Source of the DNA: Spirogloea muscicola
Taxonomy: Eukaryota > Streptophyta > Zygnematophyceae > Spirogloeales > Spirogloeaceae
Direction of reading: 5' to 3'
NCBI GenBank assembly: GCA_009602725.1
Contig: WELB01000026.1
Location: 907,594-971,593, forward strand
DNA length: 64,000 nucleotides
Below the pieces are notes generated by a model. That model made no database searches and was not told the origin of the DNA. It saw only the letters and a list, made by a program, of their open reading frames with translations. The position numbers and the translations under genes are program-made. Positions 31,160 through 42,426 of this stretch are shown piece after piece; position 1 is the first letter of the stretch, and every line of letters starts with the position of its first letter.

Positions 31160-33355
31160 TCAGTCAGCCTTCATCTCGGCCATGCTTGGGGGAGGCTGAA
31201 GACCATAGCGGACCTGCAAGCAGTTGGCTCATTTCTTCTTATCAGACTGTGCAGTCCAATGGGTTGCTTAAAAGGCTGCCCAAATTGTGCATCAAAATGG
31301 GATCTGGCAAGAGAAACAATATTATCTGGCAAGAAATGGGCAACTGCAGAGTCTGCCTATCGACCTCCCAAGACCAGAGAATTGTGCAGCACCAGTGTAC
31401 TAGACTTACCTGATTGGCTATCTCAGCAACGTTTGCTGGTCCATGTGGTAAGAAGAGGGTAGAATTTTTGGAGTGACTGCCAATTTCCTTCATAGTGTCA
31501 AAGTACTGAGTCATAAGCACCATCTCCATCACATCTTTGGGCCCAGTTCCTGGCACGTTGCCAGAAAAAGCTAAAACACTCTCTCGCAGTCCATCAACAA
31601 TGGCCTGAAAGCAACACATTCATCATCAAGTGTGTCAGTCAGGCACACCTGACAGGCTTGATTTCAGCTGGGAGCAAGGTGTTGTGAAGTTTAAGCAAGT
31701 CTGAAGCTGCTCATGCTGCCTTAATGATCAACCTAGTGAATAGTACTAGCCCACGCACTGCATGAAGTAGCAGAAGTGTGCCACTTATGTGTTCTGGCCT
31801 TTCTATGTTGGACACATATTCACCTGACGCTGACGTGCGATTCCCAAGCCAGAGAGATATTTAGCTTCAGCTTCAGCTTCCGCTCGCTTCACTTGCAAGA
31901 CCTTCTCCGCCTCACCCTTCTCCGTGGCAGCAGCTCGTAATCGCACAGCTATGAACATTCACAAATATGAAGTCTCAAACTGCAGTCCCGTTGATCTAGA
32001 GCAACACCTACTCTACTCGCAAGAACACCTGCCGGTGTCCCTTGGGTTCTCAAGCAGTGCTTGAGTAGCATGCATAAGTAATGCTTGAGTAGCACAAGAT
32101 AATAGTGGGTGCCAAGACTGGATAGTCATCACTGCACCTGCATTGATCTCGTTCATGGCGCGCTTCACAGTTTGATCGGGCTCTATGTCAACAATAAGTG
32201 TCTGTACAATCTCATAACCATAAGTTGCCATAGCCTGCAGCATATGTAATAGAGTGTGCAGTCAGTAGGAAACCTTCGGCTTGCTTCTGATGACTTACTT
32301 AGCCAGTCGAGTTTCTCAACATGCTATGCTTCACTTGACCTCACAACAGAGGCTCCATCTGCATTGCCTCCTGCTGGATACTACCGTACTACATTGAGCA
32401 CTAGGAAGTCGTGTCATTGTACTCCGTCTCGTGTGACAGACAAGTAATTCTGTTCACCTTCTCCAATTCATCCTCTACAACCTTGGCAATGTCATTCTTC
32501 GATTCAAAGACTGAGTCCAGGTTCATCTTTGGAACACTAGCACGCACCACTGCCAAAGCACACGAGGATGGCAGCTGAGATCAGTAGAAATAATGCATTG
32601 TGATGGTGTAGCTGTCAAACTCGTTGCTGATATCACAAGCCATTCATTGCTAAGAATGACCGGACTTCGCTTCACATTCCACATCCCGTGTCTCCTCACA
32701 AGCTTGAGCAGACAAGGGAAATCTGATTTTGGTAAAGCTTTGCACTAATCATTGGAAAGGCTTGCGTTAAACCGACCATGACCGGCCATACTGACTTGCA
32801 TGCTCACCGTCAAAGACGTAGGCCTGAATCTGCTCTTTTGGGCTTGTCAATTTGTAGTAGGCATCCACCTCGTTCTCTCGAATTACGCGGTACTGCACCG
32901 AGGCCACCACGTTGACAAAGACATTGTCCTACACACAGGATGGCCTCCAAAAGGTCTGTGAGGCACTTCAGTGCGCGACAATGACTCCGCCAACGCCAAT
33001 TTACGCTCGCGCGTAGCTCGCTCATGTATATCATGCTCGCTTATTGCGTGTGCTATACAAGAGCTGGTCTGAAGATCGTGCAACAATCAGCAAGCGAGCT
33101 CACTGCAGACTCCAGTCGGCAAAAGGAGAACGGAAGCCTCGACGCGGGAGCGGGCGCGCCTCACACCTTGGTCTTGGTCTCGCACCGCACGTCGAGCTGC
33201 TGGATGCGCATGCTGAGGAGGCCGGCGAGCGTGATGCCGCAGGGCCAGCAGAGGCAGTGGCACCCCGGCTGCGCCACGTGGCTGTACCGGCCGAAGCGCT
33301 CGACGAAGCCGACGGTGGACTGCTCCACGCGCAGCACGCAGCACGCCTGGCCCAT
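31160..33355 (-). CDS. Hypersensitive-induced reaction (HIR) protein, copy A
   Basis: SPFH/stomatin-family protein of plasma-membrane microdomains; plant HIRs assist immune-receptor signalling. Seven exons, all in phase: 33355-33167, 32928-32808, 32549-32458, 32234-32138, 31948-31824, 31604-31410, 31213-31160; 290 aa, the family's usual size. It starts [20 protein letters not shown] (Gly2 and Cys residues for lipid anchoring). Conserved blocks: [89 protein letters not shown], ending [11 protein letters not shown]. The (GGC)n-rich first exon differs in GC from the rest. It lies 1.06 kb downstream of copy B with identical exon structure. Confidence 0.96.
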
Positions 33356-33734
33356 GGCGGCGGCCGCGGGGGCCCGGCGACGCGGGCGCCGCGGCGGCGG
33401 CGTCGAGCGGCGCCGGGGGGGCTGCCGTTGACGGCGCCACGCCAAGTCACCCGCTGGCGCTTCGTAGAAAAAACCTGACGGGCCACCGCTTCGTAGAAGC
33501 TGACGGGCCACTGCGGTGGGCACATCTGACCCGTGTGTGGCTTCGCCCCACATAGTCCTTGGACCACTTTCTTCACATCTTCCCACGTCACCCTGCCGAG
33601 CTTGGCTTTTCGTAATGGGATAGTTGGGATAGTTTTCCGGCAGCTAGTCTGTCGGATGTGAGGCTCCTCACTCGTAACTACTGAGTGGTCCATCCTCCCC
33701 AGTTCTGCCATAGCCTCTTCAGGCCCTCGCAGTC

Positions 33735-33826
33735 GTTGCTTAGCTCGTAGTTTGGCCCCTTCGAACCTTGTCAATTCTTTTCGGGCTGGCTTCTCACAGC
33801 CCTTGCCCCATTGGCAGAGCCGCTTC
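33735..33826 (+). repeat. R1 repeat copy
   Basis: Near-identical to the copies at 1-190: TTGGCCCCTTCGAACCTTGT, TCGGGCTGGCTTCTCACAGC, CCCCATTGGCAGAGCCGCTT. It lies in the promoter region of HIR copy A. Confidence 0.9.
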
Positions 33827-33846
33827 TCTTTCGTAAGCCCGACCGC

Positions 33847-33996
33847 CGCACTGTCCGCAAATATCAGTTATATGAACTCCCTCGGTACGCACCTGGCTAT
33901 TTCCGCCTCTGTTTTGAGCCCTCGCACTGTCCGCAAATATCAGTTATATGAACTCCCTCGGTACGCACCTGGCTATTTCCGCCTCTGTTTTGAGCC
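33847..33996. repeat. Tandem duplication, 76-bp unit
   Basis: Two head-to-tail copies of 76 bp (second copy 74 bp) starting CGCACTGTCCGCAAATATCA and ending GTTTTGAGCC. They appear identical, so the duplication is recent or an assembly effect. It lies between R1 and the 3' end of HIR copy B. Confidence 0.93.
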
Positions 33997-34410
33997 GTAT
34001 GCTTTACAATGCTGCGACGGATAGGGCCCACCGTACTCCTGCACATGAGCCCACAGCCCACAAGCCTTGCATGACCGTTGACCCCGTCCACCTGCGCCGC
34101 CTCGCCCCATGTCCGCAACCCAATGCAGACCTCACGCTGACACCTCATAAGAATCTCGATATTCAATATTCATCATGTGCCAACGAGTAGGAGGAGCTTC
34201 TTCGCGACTTGACTCAGTGTAACACATGATGCCCGTCTGCATTCTATCATGCCTGAATAATGACATTTGCAAAAGGAAGGTAAAGCTCAAGAGCAAAAAA
34301 ATAACCTATAAAGTTTTTAATGTACAAGCTTGCAAACAAGTTTATTGCCTGGTATTGTGACCACCTAACTGCATCATTTAGCCCTCTGCTGATGGCCAAT
34401 CTGGGCCCTG

Positions 34411-35174
34411 TCACTCGAACTTCATAGGAGGTGGTGGCGTCAAGCCGTAGCGGACCTGCATAAAGCAGCACAATGCAAGGTCAAGCATCATACCAGTTGA
34501 ACCTGTACGTGCAGCTTCTGCTTGTCGATATGCACAAGAGGTAAGCAATCTTCTAGTCCGTCTGAAGCAGGTGGGTCACCTGATTGGCAATCTCTGCAAC
34601 AGTGGCTGGACCATGAGGCAGGAAGATAGTGGAATTCCTAGAACTTGTGCCTATGTCCTTCATGGTATCAAAATACTGTGTCATGAGTACCATCTCCATG
34701 ACATCCTTTGGAGCCGTACCAGGAACGTTGCCTGAAAATGCCAGAACGCTTTCACGTAGACCATCTACAATTGCCTGTTCAAGACACAACAAAGCTTGTA
34801 TAATCTACTGACCATCAACGTGCACATGCCAATGCACCAAGAAGCTGCGCAGTCTATCTCCGAGAGCAGTACTGACTTGATACCAGTGGAGCAAGGATGT
34901 GTGCAGTAATACAACCATGATTGTCCCTCTCTAAGGCAGATGGAAATTGTCTCTTCCCAGCACAAGGTAACAACCACATGAGTTTATGCCCATACAGGCT
35001 GTTGATGCTTAGTCCTAAAAGATGGTCTAGTGTACCTGACGTTGTCGTGCAATACCGAGCCCAGCAAGATATTTGGATTCTGCCTCTGCCTCGGCCTTCT
35101 TCACCTGTAGTACCTTCTCTGCCTCACCTTTCTCAGTTGCTGCAGCTCGCAAGCGTACAGCTGCCAAGAAGACA

Positions 35175-35214
<40 letters not shown>

Positions 35215-36368
35215 TAAGCACAACCTCTTATGTCAGATTTGAGATGTGCCTGTTTGTCGCCTGCTAAATTCACATGTTCTTGCTGTGGGTCCAAGGATGC
35301 AGCATATGAACAGCTTCATTCCTCTAGCAGACACATAGTTGAACTTACCTGCATTGATCTCGTTCATTGCACGCTTCACGGTCTGATCAGGCTCAATGTC
35401 CACTATCAAAGTCTGGACAATCTCATACCCATACGTAGTCATTGCCTGTGGAATTAATTGAATCAGCACACCCTCACATTCTGGCAAGCGCTGAGGAACA
35501 TGACCACTAGAAGCTGCATGAGTGGAAGGAAGAGTTGAAGCATCCCTTTGCAGTTACAGTCATGTAAGAACCATCAAAGTCCTCATGCTCTGTATTTGAG
35601 AAGCTTCGAAGGAAGAGAAAGCTCTGAGCAGGACCGCTTTATGATTAGGTGGCATGCAGGCACCTTCTCAAGCTCCTCTTCGACAATCTTCGCAACATCA
35701 TTCTTTGACTCAAAGACGGCATCCAAATTCATCTTTGGCACACTTGACCGCACCACTGCAAAAGGCAAATCAGGATAATTGAACATGATCAAAACTGGTA
35801 GAGACATACTTCTCCCCTGAGGACCTTGCACTTGTCAGATGGCCAGTGCTTGCTACAAAGACTCACCATCAAACACGTATGCCTGGATTTGTTCGCGAGG
35901 ACTTGTAAGCTTGTAAAAGGCGTCCACTGCATTCTCGCGAATGACCCGGTATTGTATGGACGCCACCACATTAACAAAGACATTGTCCTGGACATGCAAT
36001 TAACAGGTCAGGTGCGTATGATCGCTTTGTCGCAGGCTGCAGTCCCATTGCTTGCTGCCAGTTTCTATGGCCTGTTGCATAGGGTCAGCAAAAGGGCGGC
36101 CAGTGACCGTCAGCGAGGCAAAACTAAAGCGTGACCAACGGCGACATATATGTTGTCAACCAGAGTGGCCACCCAGTACCTTGGTCTTGGTCTCACAGCG
36201 AACGTCCAGCTGCTGGATGCGGACACTGAGCACGCCGGCGAGGTTCGTGCCGCAAATCCACGGCAGAAAGTGACAGCCCGGCTGCGAGACGTGGCTGAAG
36301 CTGCCACACTGCTCTACAATGCCTACAGTCGCCTGCTCCACTTGCAGGCAGCAGAAGGCTTGGCCCAT
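34411..36368 (-). CDS. Hypersensitive-induced reaction (HIR) protein, copy B
   Basis: Seven exons: 36368-36180, 35987-35867, 35755-35664, 35445-35349, 35160-35036, 34774-34580, 34455-34411; 287 aa. Exons 1-6 have exactly the same lengths and phases as copy A. It starts [20 protein letters not shown] and carries [57 protein letters not shown] and [12 protein letters not shown]. Only the last exon differs in size ([14 protein letters not shown]). Introns share little with copy A, so the duplication is not recent. Intron 4 carries a (TG)19 microsatellite. Like copy A it should be a peripheral membrane protein anchored through its N-terminus. Confidence 0.96.
35176..35213. repeat. (TG)19 microsatellite
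   Basis: Perfect 38-bp TG run inside intron 4 of HIR copy B, 16 bp from the following exon on the coding strand, close to the acceptor of exon 5. Confidence 0.97.
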
Positions 36369-39086
36369 GGCTGTGGAGCAAGGCGAGCGAGGGGAAGCGG
36401 AGCGACAACGCTACTGACGAAGCAGCTCACGGCGGCGGAAAGCTCCGCGAGGGCGGCTACGACGGTAAAGCGTCGCAGCCGTCGGCTGTGCAGGTGCACA
36501 AGCCCAAGGCACGGCCTCCGTGGGCCCGCCCGCTCGCTCGACGGGGAGGGCGGCCGGCGCCAAGCCGAGGCTGGCGGCGCTGCGCTGCGCCTCGCAGGGT
36601 CTGGCTTTCCGCGGGCTTGGGTGGCCGGCAACACCCCGGGGCGAGGGGGACGGAGCGGGGGCCAGCCTGGAAGCTGCCGGGACCAGAGAGAGAGGCGCGC
36701 GGGGCGCATGAAATGAAAAGGGAGGCCCATTCAAGCCAATACACAGTTCAAGCAGAGGCGAGTGCAAACTAAACAAGGCTACATAATATAGAGACCAACA
36801 TAGAGACCAGAGAGAACTAGTGGCACCCTCAACGGGTTTAGGGCAAATACGAAGGACGCCCAAAGGAGTGTACAAGGTCTGAAAGCGAGGAAAGAAGGCG
36901 TGGCCAGAATGACTGCTGGCTGTGCTTTTCCTGGCTGTGAGAGGCCAGCCCAAAGGAATGGTCAAAGGTCTGAAGGAGCCGGATGAGGAGGAGCCGGAGG
37001 AAAGGGGCCGGAAGGCGCAGACAAAGAGAAGGCGCGCGCGATGCACATGAAATAAAAGGGTGGCCAGATTGAAGCCAATACCATTGTTCAGACAAACAGC
37101 AAAAAGGCAAAATGGCAAAAGCAGGATACTACTCCTTATGCGTGACGGGGCGGAGCGGCCTTTCGGCGCAGCCATCAGCGCCGTTCGGCAGGCGACGGCA
37201 GGGGACGTGGAACGGCCGGCGCAGCCGCGGCCGCACCCCGGTGGTCCGCCCCCCCGCCGCGCCGGAAAGCGGCGGTCCCCACCGGCGCCGCCCCCGCAAA
37301 GCGCCACTGGCTTCCGACGTGGCCGGCTCGGCAGGCAGGCGAACCGCCCCGCCGACGGAACGGGGAGCCTCCTGCCTGTCCTGACTCGCTTCGAGCCGCG
37401 ATCACCCTTCAGCCTGCTGGTGGCGCGCCTCGGAGCGGTGGGCCTCGTCTACTCCTCGACGTCGTCCTCATCGACGCGTTCCAACCATGGAACCCACGGC
37501 GACTGTGCTAGGTTGGGCGACGAAATACGCGGAGAAGGGGGGGGAGCGACACTACAAGGTCAAAGTGGGGCGATGGCTGTGAAAAGCCTGCCCAAAAAGA
37601 ATGAAATAAGATGACATGTCTAGGGTATCGGAAAGCGGAAATGTAGGAATTTCTAAGGGATGGCCGCTCAATAATCACGTAGTTGGCAGCCGCAAGTCGG
37701 AAATGCTAGCAGCCAGATAGGGGGGAAGGGCTCGTCCATTGAGGATAGGGGCTGGAAAAGCCAGCCCAAAACAGAATGAACAAAGATAGGGGTCCCTAAG
37801 CCAGTAGCCGGAGTGGCAGCCAGGGCAGCATATGCAAGGCGTGAGCCGAAGAGCGCTGCAGGTAGATGGAGAGCAGCATGTACACCAGGACCGGAGAGCC
37901 CGTGGCGTTTCAGTCAGCCTGCTCGTTGTAGCCAGAAGGACGCCGCTCTTCGTGAAAGCCCGGTGTAATACGTCGAGCCCCGAGCCCCAGCTGTGGACGT
38001 CAATGTTGAGGGGCACCAATTCGAGAAGATCAGCTCTTGTGGCTAGCCCACAGAAGTATGGACAAGGTCCGTATTGGGCTTAATGTACCACATAAGTATG
38101 CAAGTGGCTACAACGAAGGGGTGCTGTTGACCCTAGTCCGCAGCCGCAGATTTGAGTAGCTTGTAGACGGTATAAGCAGGGAATGCTGGATAGAGACTGC
38201 TAGGCGCATAGAGAAGACCTGATCGAGCAAGCCAGTGCAGCTGGGCTGCTCACCTTGCTGGCATTACTTGGGTGACGGCACGCTGGTAATTGCACGCCCT
38301 TAAATTTTCACTCTGGTTGACTTGGCTGACTAGCTGACTTCCTGACTAGGAGTTATTGAGCAGGCTTGGTTATCTTCACATTTGCCGGCTCCTTTTGACC
38401 TTGTCCTCTCTTTTGTGGGCTGGCTTCTGCAGACCCCGCCCCCTGGCCTCTGCCAGCCCCTCTTCTCTATGGGCGAGCCATGTCTTTGTGTTAGCTGCTT
38501 CTATCTTAACCCCTTAGCCTGGCGCTTCGCTTTGTCCATCTGCACTACCTTTAGTCTGAACCGGTCACGCACTTGGAAGTGGGTCGAAATGATGTAGGCA
38601 ACCACTACTATCAACCGCCAGTCGTCGGGACAATTACCTACGTATAGGTGGGCCGTGGGAAGTCTATCTGCTCATACGTGAGCACCTGGCTGTCTCTTTC
38701 TCTCGGCGTAGTACGCTTGTATAATGTATTGTATCCGCTGGGCCTTATTCTATCGATTTGTCCGTCTCTCTCGGGCTAACTTTCACAGCCCCCGCCGACC
38801 TTTGGAGGAGCTGATATTCTCATCATGCGCACAGCGCGCTCTGGCCAGCCTCGCTCTCGCCAGCCTCGTCCTCCGCTTCAAGGGGGCGCGAGCACCCGCG
38901 CCGTGGTGCAGCCCCGGCTCCAATCTCACGGCACGACTGACGGTGCTACGCAGCCGCACTGGCAGGCCCCGGAGGACAAGGAGGCGCAGCACTCTCAGTG
39001 CTGCGTGCTTCCAAAAGCTCGCAAAGCTCCAGCTAAGCGGCCCGTGGAGGCCCCTGGCAGAGCCGTGCCTCACATAGCCGGCCAGG
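36369..39086. repeat. Repeat-rich gene-free region (R1, R2)
   Basis: 36.37-36.69 kb is GC-rich upstream sequence of HIR copy B. R2 copies in reverse lie at 36,690-36,772 and 37,030-37,100. R1 in reverse lies at about 36,935-36,985, 37,565-37,600 and 37,728-37,790, and R1 (+) at 38,387-38,480 and 38,750-38,815. 37.13-37.55 kb is a GC-rich stretch resembling a first exon or CpG-rich block; no protein family could be read from it. The CDC123 promoter should lie near 38.8-39.08 kb. Confidence 0.6.
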
Positions 39087-41731
39087 ATGCGCGAGGAGGA
39101 GGTGCTGCAATGCCAGTTTCAAAATTGGTACCCCAGCTTTCGCAGCTTGTCCTTCCGCAGCGAGATTGTCTTGCTGCCCGACGCATTTGTGAGCTACCTG
39201 CTTGAGGACGGTGTCTTCCTCCCAGGCCATAGCGAGGCTGTAAGTGCCTTCCAGGCCGTTGGCTGCAGCTTTTTCCGTGCTACACCACAATGCCTATGCA
39301 ACTCTTGCATCTCCATGTGCAGCTAAGCGTGTGATTGTTGTATATTATCGTGATCCTTGACTATGCTATGCTGAAGACTTGATATCCTCCCAAGTGGTCC
39401 ACTATTCTCAGAGCAGATTCCCAGCAAGCCAAGACAGGAGCAGTGGGAGGCCCACACAGATGACCACAAGTTTCTCCGCGATGAAGAGGACACATCGGCT
39501 GAGCCGGAGGTGTGTTTGCTTTTCCCAAAACGTAGGACCCAACAAATGAGATTGCGAAACCAAGTTAGCACTGGTCCTTTGATACCTAATCACACATCTT
39601 TCGAGATTGCTGGAATCAAGATTGGAGTTGTTATGCTCTTGGCTAAGTGACTGGGCACGCACTGATAAAAGCCTTGAGCACTGAATGAGGAACAGCTCCT
39701 CACTCTCGCTTACTCAGGCTTCCAGGTACCAATCTTTGCTGATCTGTGCAATGAATTGCGGGCAGCAATCCATCGCTTGGGGGGAGCAGTTGTTCCAAAG
39801 TTAAACTGGAGTTGCCCAAAGGTAACCATCAGACCTAAACAGGCAGCCATTAATATTCGGTTCTTTCCAATTGTAAGTGTTGATCTCAATAGTTCATTCA
39901 CAATCATCGTTCCAAGTCCTACTCATTGATTCCATTCAAAATCCAAACTCTCATGCGTGGTAGCTCCAAAATTATATATGCAGGATGTCTAGAGCAACAA
40001 GGAGGACAAATAACTAACAAACACTTTCACAAGAGATGGTCATGTCTTGTCAAGTGCAAATGACAGGCCATTGTCGTGATGAATGTTGTTATTTCAGGAC
40101 ACCACATGGATTAGCCCCTCAGGAAGCTTAAAGTGCACAAATCCTGACGAAGTCATTCTTCTACTAAAGAGCTCAGATACCCTTGTGCACGACCTTTGTC
40201 ATGCGTGAGTCTTTGTACATCTTCAATTCATGTGCAGGACTTCAGTCTTAGCATACCAGGCCGTCAGACTGATGAAGGCAGATAGATCTTGAATGACTTG
40301 CCTACAAGTTGCTCTCTCCATGATGTCATTCACTGTGATGCTTACTGAAATGCCTTGCTACACTTGTAAAGAAGACGGCAAGCAAGCGGTACTCTTGTCC
40401 TCCAACAGACTGATTGAGCCAAGATATGGAGGTGTTTTGGTAGATTTGAGGCCTGCGAGGATGCTTCAAGAGAAAGGCCAGATGAGGTTGTTCTTGTTCT
40501 ACGCAAGTGGTACGACTTGCACCCTGAGATGGAGTTCAGGTGCTTTGTGCAAGATCACCACCTTCTAGGTAAGGCCACCTTCAGCTCACAGGTGCTCCTT
40601 CGCACGGCCCAATCTTTAGTGGCTGCTGCTGCATGTGTTGTATTCCTTTCACAAAGGCTTGGATGCCTAGGGTAGCATGGTCTGTCTCCTCGGCAGATGA
40701 ACCTTTTGGCTAGATTGATAACTTAGCTGGTCATGGAAATGTGACAGGCATAAGTCAGAGGGACGTGGCAAGCCACTATCCTGTGCTCGTACAAAAGAGG
40801 GAGACCTTGAAAGCGCTTCTTCTACAGTTCTTTGAGGAACACATCAAGGATAAATTTGCATGCAAGAGCTGTGGGTAGTCTCATCGACTTTGTATGCAAT
40901 GATTATCTCTGACCAACTCCACCTTGCACTCAAGCAATTGCAAGGGTGGACACATACATAGCGAACCCTTCTGCATGTTGCTGATGAAAGTCATGCCTTT
41001 CTTCTCCTCTACTACAGATGTTTTTGATGTATATGTCACAAGGAATGAGCAAGTGAAGCTTGTGGACTTCAATACTTATGGAGGAGTCACGCTGCCGCTC
41101 CTGTACACCTGGGAGGAGCTCAACGACCTCGCCGTGCAGGCAGGTGGGCGTATGAGGGACACTAGGAGCTCTCTTGAAAGTGGACAAGCCAATGGCGTGC
41201 ACATTACTCGATATGGTGGGCTGGATGACAAGGAGGGCACTGAGCAAGCAGATGCTGTCCAACAGCAACTCGGCACAATGTCTTTGCACATGGCACCTTA
41301 CTTGGAGCAAGTAGGATCGCATGCAGTAGGTCTTGAAGAATCTGACAATGCTTGGACTCCACCTAGTGACGTTGTTGCTATTGAGCTAAGAGTAGTGGAG
41401 TCCTATACTGGCGTGCAGCCAAGTATGCGCCTCGCCAGTGGCGTCCCACAAGATTTAGTGAACTTTGGTCCTGGCAGCCCGCTGGATGTATTCATTCAGC
41501 ATGCTGACAGAGAGGCGCAGTTGCAAGAAAATGGGTAAAGATTTTGGCTGACAGTTGTGCACTGCCCAAACTAGTTCTTGTGCTAGATCTTGACAGTCAT
41601 TGTGCTATCTTTGCAGCAAGCCATATGCGCTCTTGGATTTCTTCATAGATCAGGCCAAAGAACTAAATCAAATCCAAGACCTAGTATCTAACCAAAACGC
41701 AAAAGCGAGATTACTGCATAATCACAGGTGA
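39087..41731 (+). CDS. CDC123: Translation initiation assembly factor CDC123
   Basis: ATP-grasp-like protein that promotes assembly of eIF2 in the cytosol and so permits start of protein synthesis. Eight exons in phase: 39087-39239, 39414-39509, 39726-39821, 40098-40204, 40444-40568, 40748-40870, 41018-41534, 41617-41731; about 443 aa. Conserved blocks: MREEEVLQCQFQNWYPSFRS, VVPKLNWSCPKDTTWISPSG, EVILLLKSSDTLVHDL, VVLVLRKWYDLHPEMEFRCF, GISQRDVASHYPVLVQKRET, FDVYVTRNEQVKLVDFNTYG and GVQPSMRLASGVPQDLVNFG. An acidic insert follows the first block as in other eukaryotes. If the intron after 41534 is not removed the frame stops at 41,538, giving a shorter C-terminus. Confidence 0.94.
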
Positions 41732-42426
41732 ACTACTTTCTGTTTGGACAGCTACCGTCCTCCACATTGTGTGGTGGACTAGCCACTACTACTAGATGTA
41801 TGGAATTTAGTTGGCTCAGGGCTCGAGAAGCTACACTGTTTGCTTGTATGAGCTCAATGGAGGGCATCAGCAGGCAGCTCATCACATGCAAATATTGCCA
41901 GTCGTGTGATCCCACCCCGCGCTTGCGGCTTAAGCAGGACCTGCTTGAGCTCTAGTGCCTCTGCAAAGCCAATTGCATCTGCAGCGAATCAGACCGCTTA
42001 ATGCAAAGCCAATCTTCTTGCCACAATATGCTGCATTCGCGCTTGCCCTACTCCAACAGAGCGTCAGGCCCTCTACTGATGGCATGCCCACCAGGAGCCG
42101 GCGTCAGCATGTTGTAATGGGCAAAAAGTCCAGGAGCTCTTCACTTTACAGTGACTAGCTGGCCCTCCATGTAGACCGCCACTTCCCCTGCACTACTCTC
42201 CTTAGCCCTCCGATGGCTGTGCAGCCCACAGGCTGCAGGCTCGTCGCGAAAGGCCGGCATCTAGGCGACCCAAGGCTGGTCAGCAATGCCGCAAAATGAG
42301 TGAAGTGGGCTCTTTGGAGGAGGTCCTGCAGTCTCTGCAGCGGCAATCGCCACAGACATCGGCAATCAGGGGCAAAGAAGTGGTAGCTTCAGCTGGCCTC
42401 GCGGAGCTCTTGTGGGCGCAAGCGGC
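41732..42426. other. Intergenic space between CDC123 and LptB-like gene
   Basis: About 700 bp with the CDC123 3' UTR and the promoter of the next gene in the same direction. No conserved coding block or repeat was recognised. Confidence 0.5.

Noticed and set aside
33847-33996. Tandem repeat as a CRISPR-like array
   Set aside because: Only two head-to-tail units with no spacers, in a eukaryotic sequence.
37060-37614. GC-rich frame of about 180 codons
   Set aside because: No conserved block, starts inside repeat R2, and composition alone explains the lack of stops.
38825-39205. Arg/Gln-rich frame before CDC123
   Set aside because: Overlaps the true CDC123 first exon in another frame and resembles no family.
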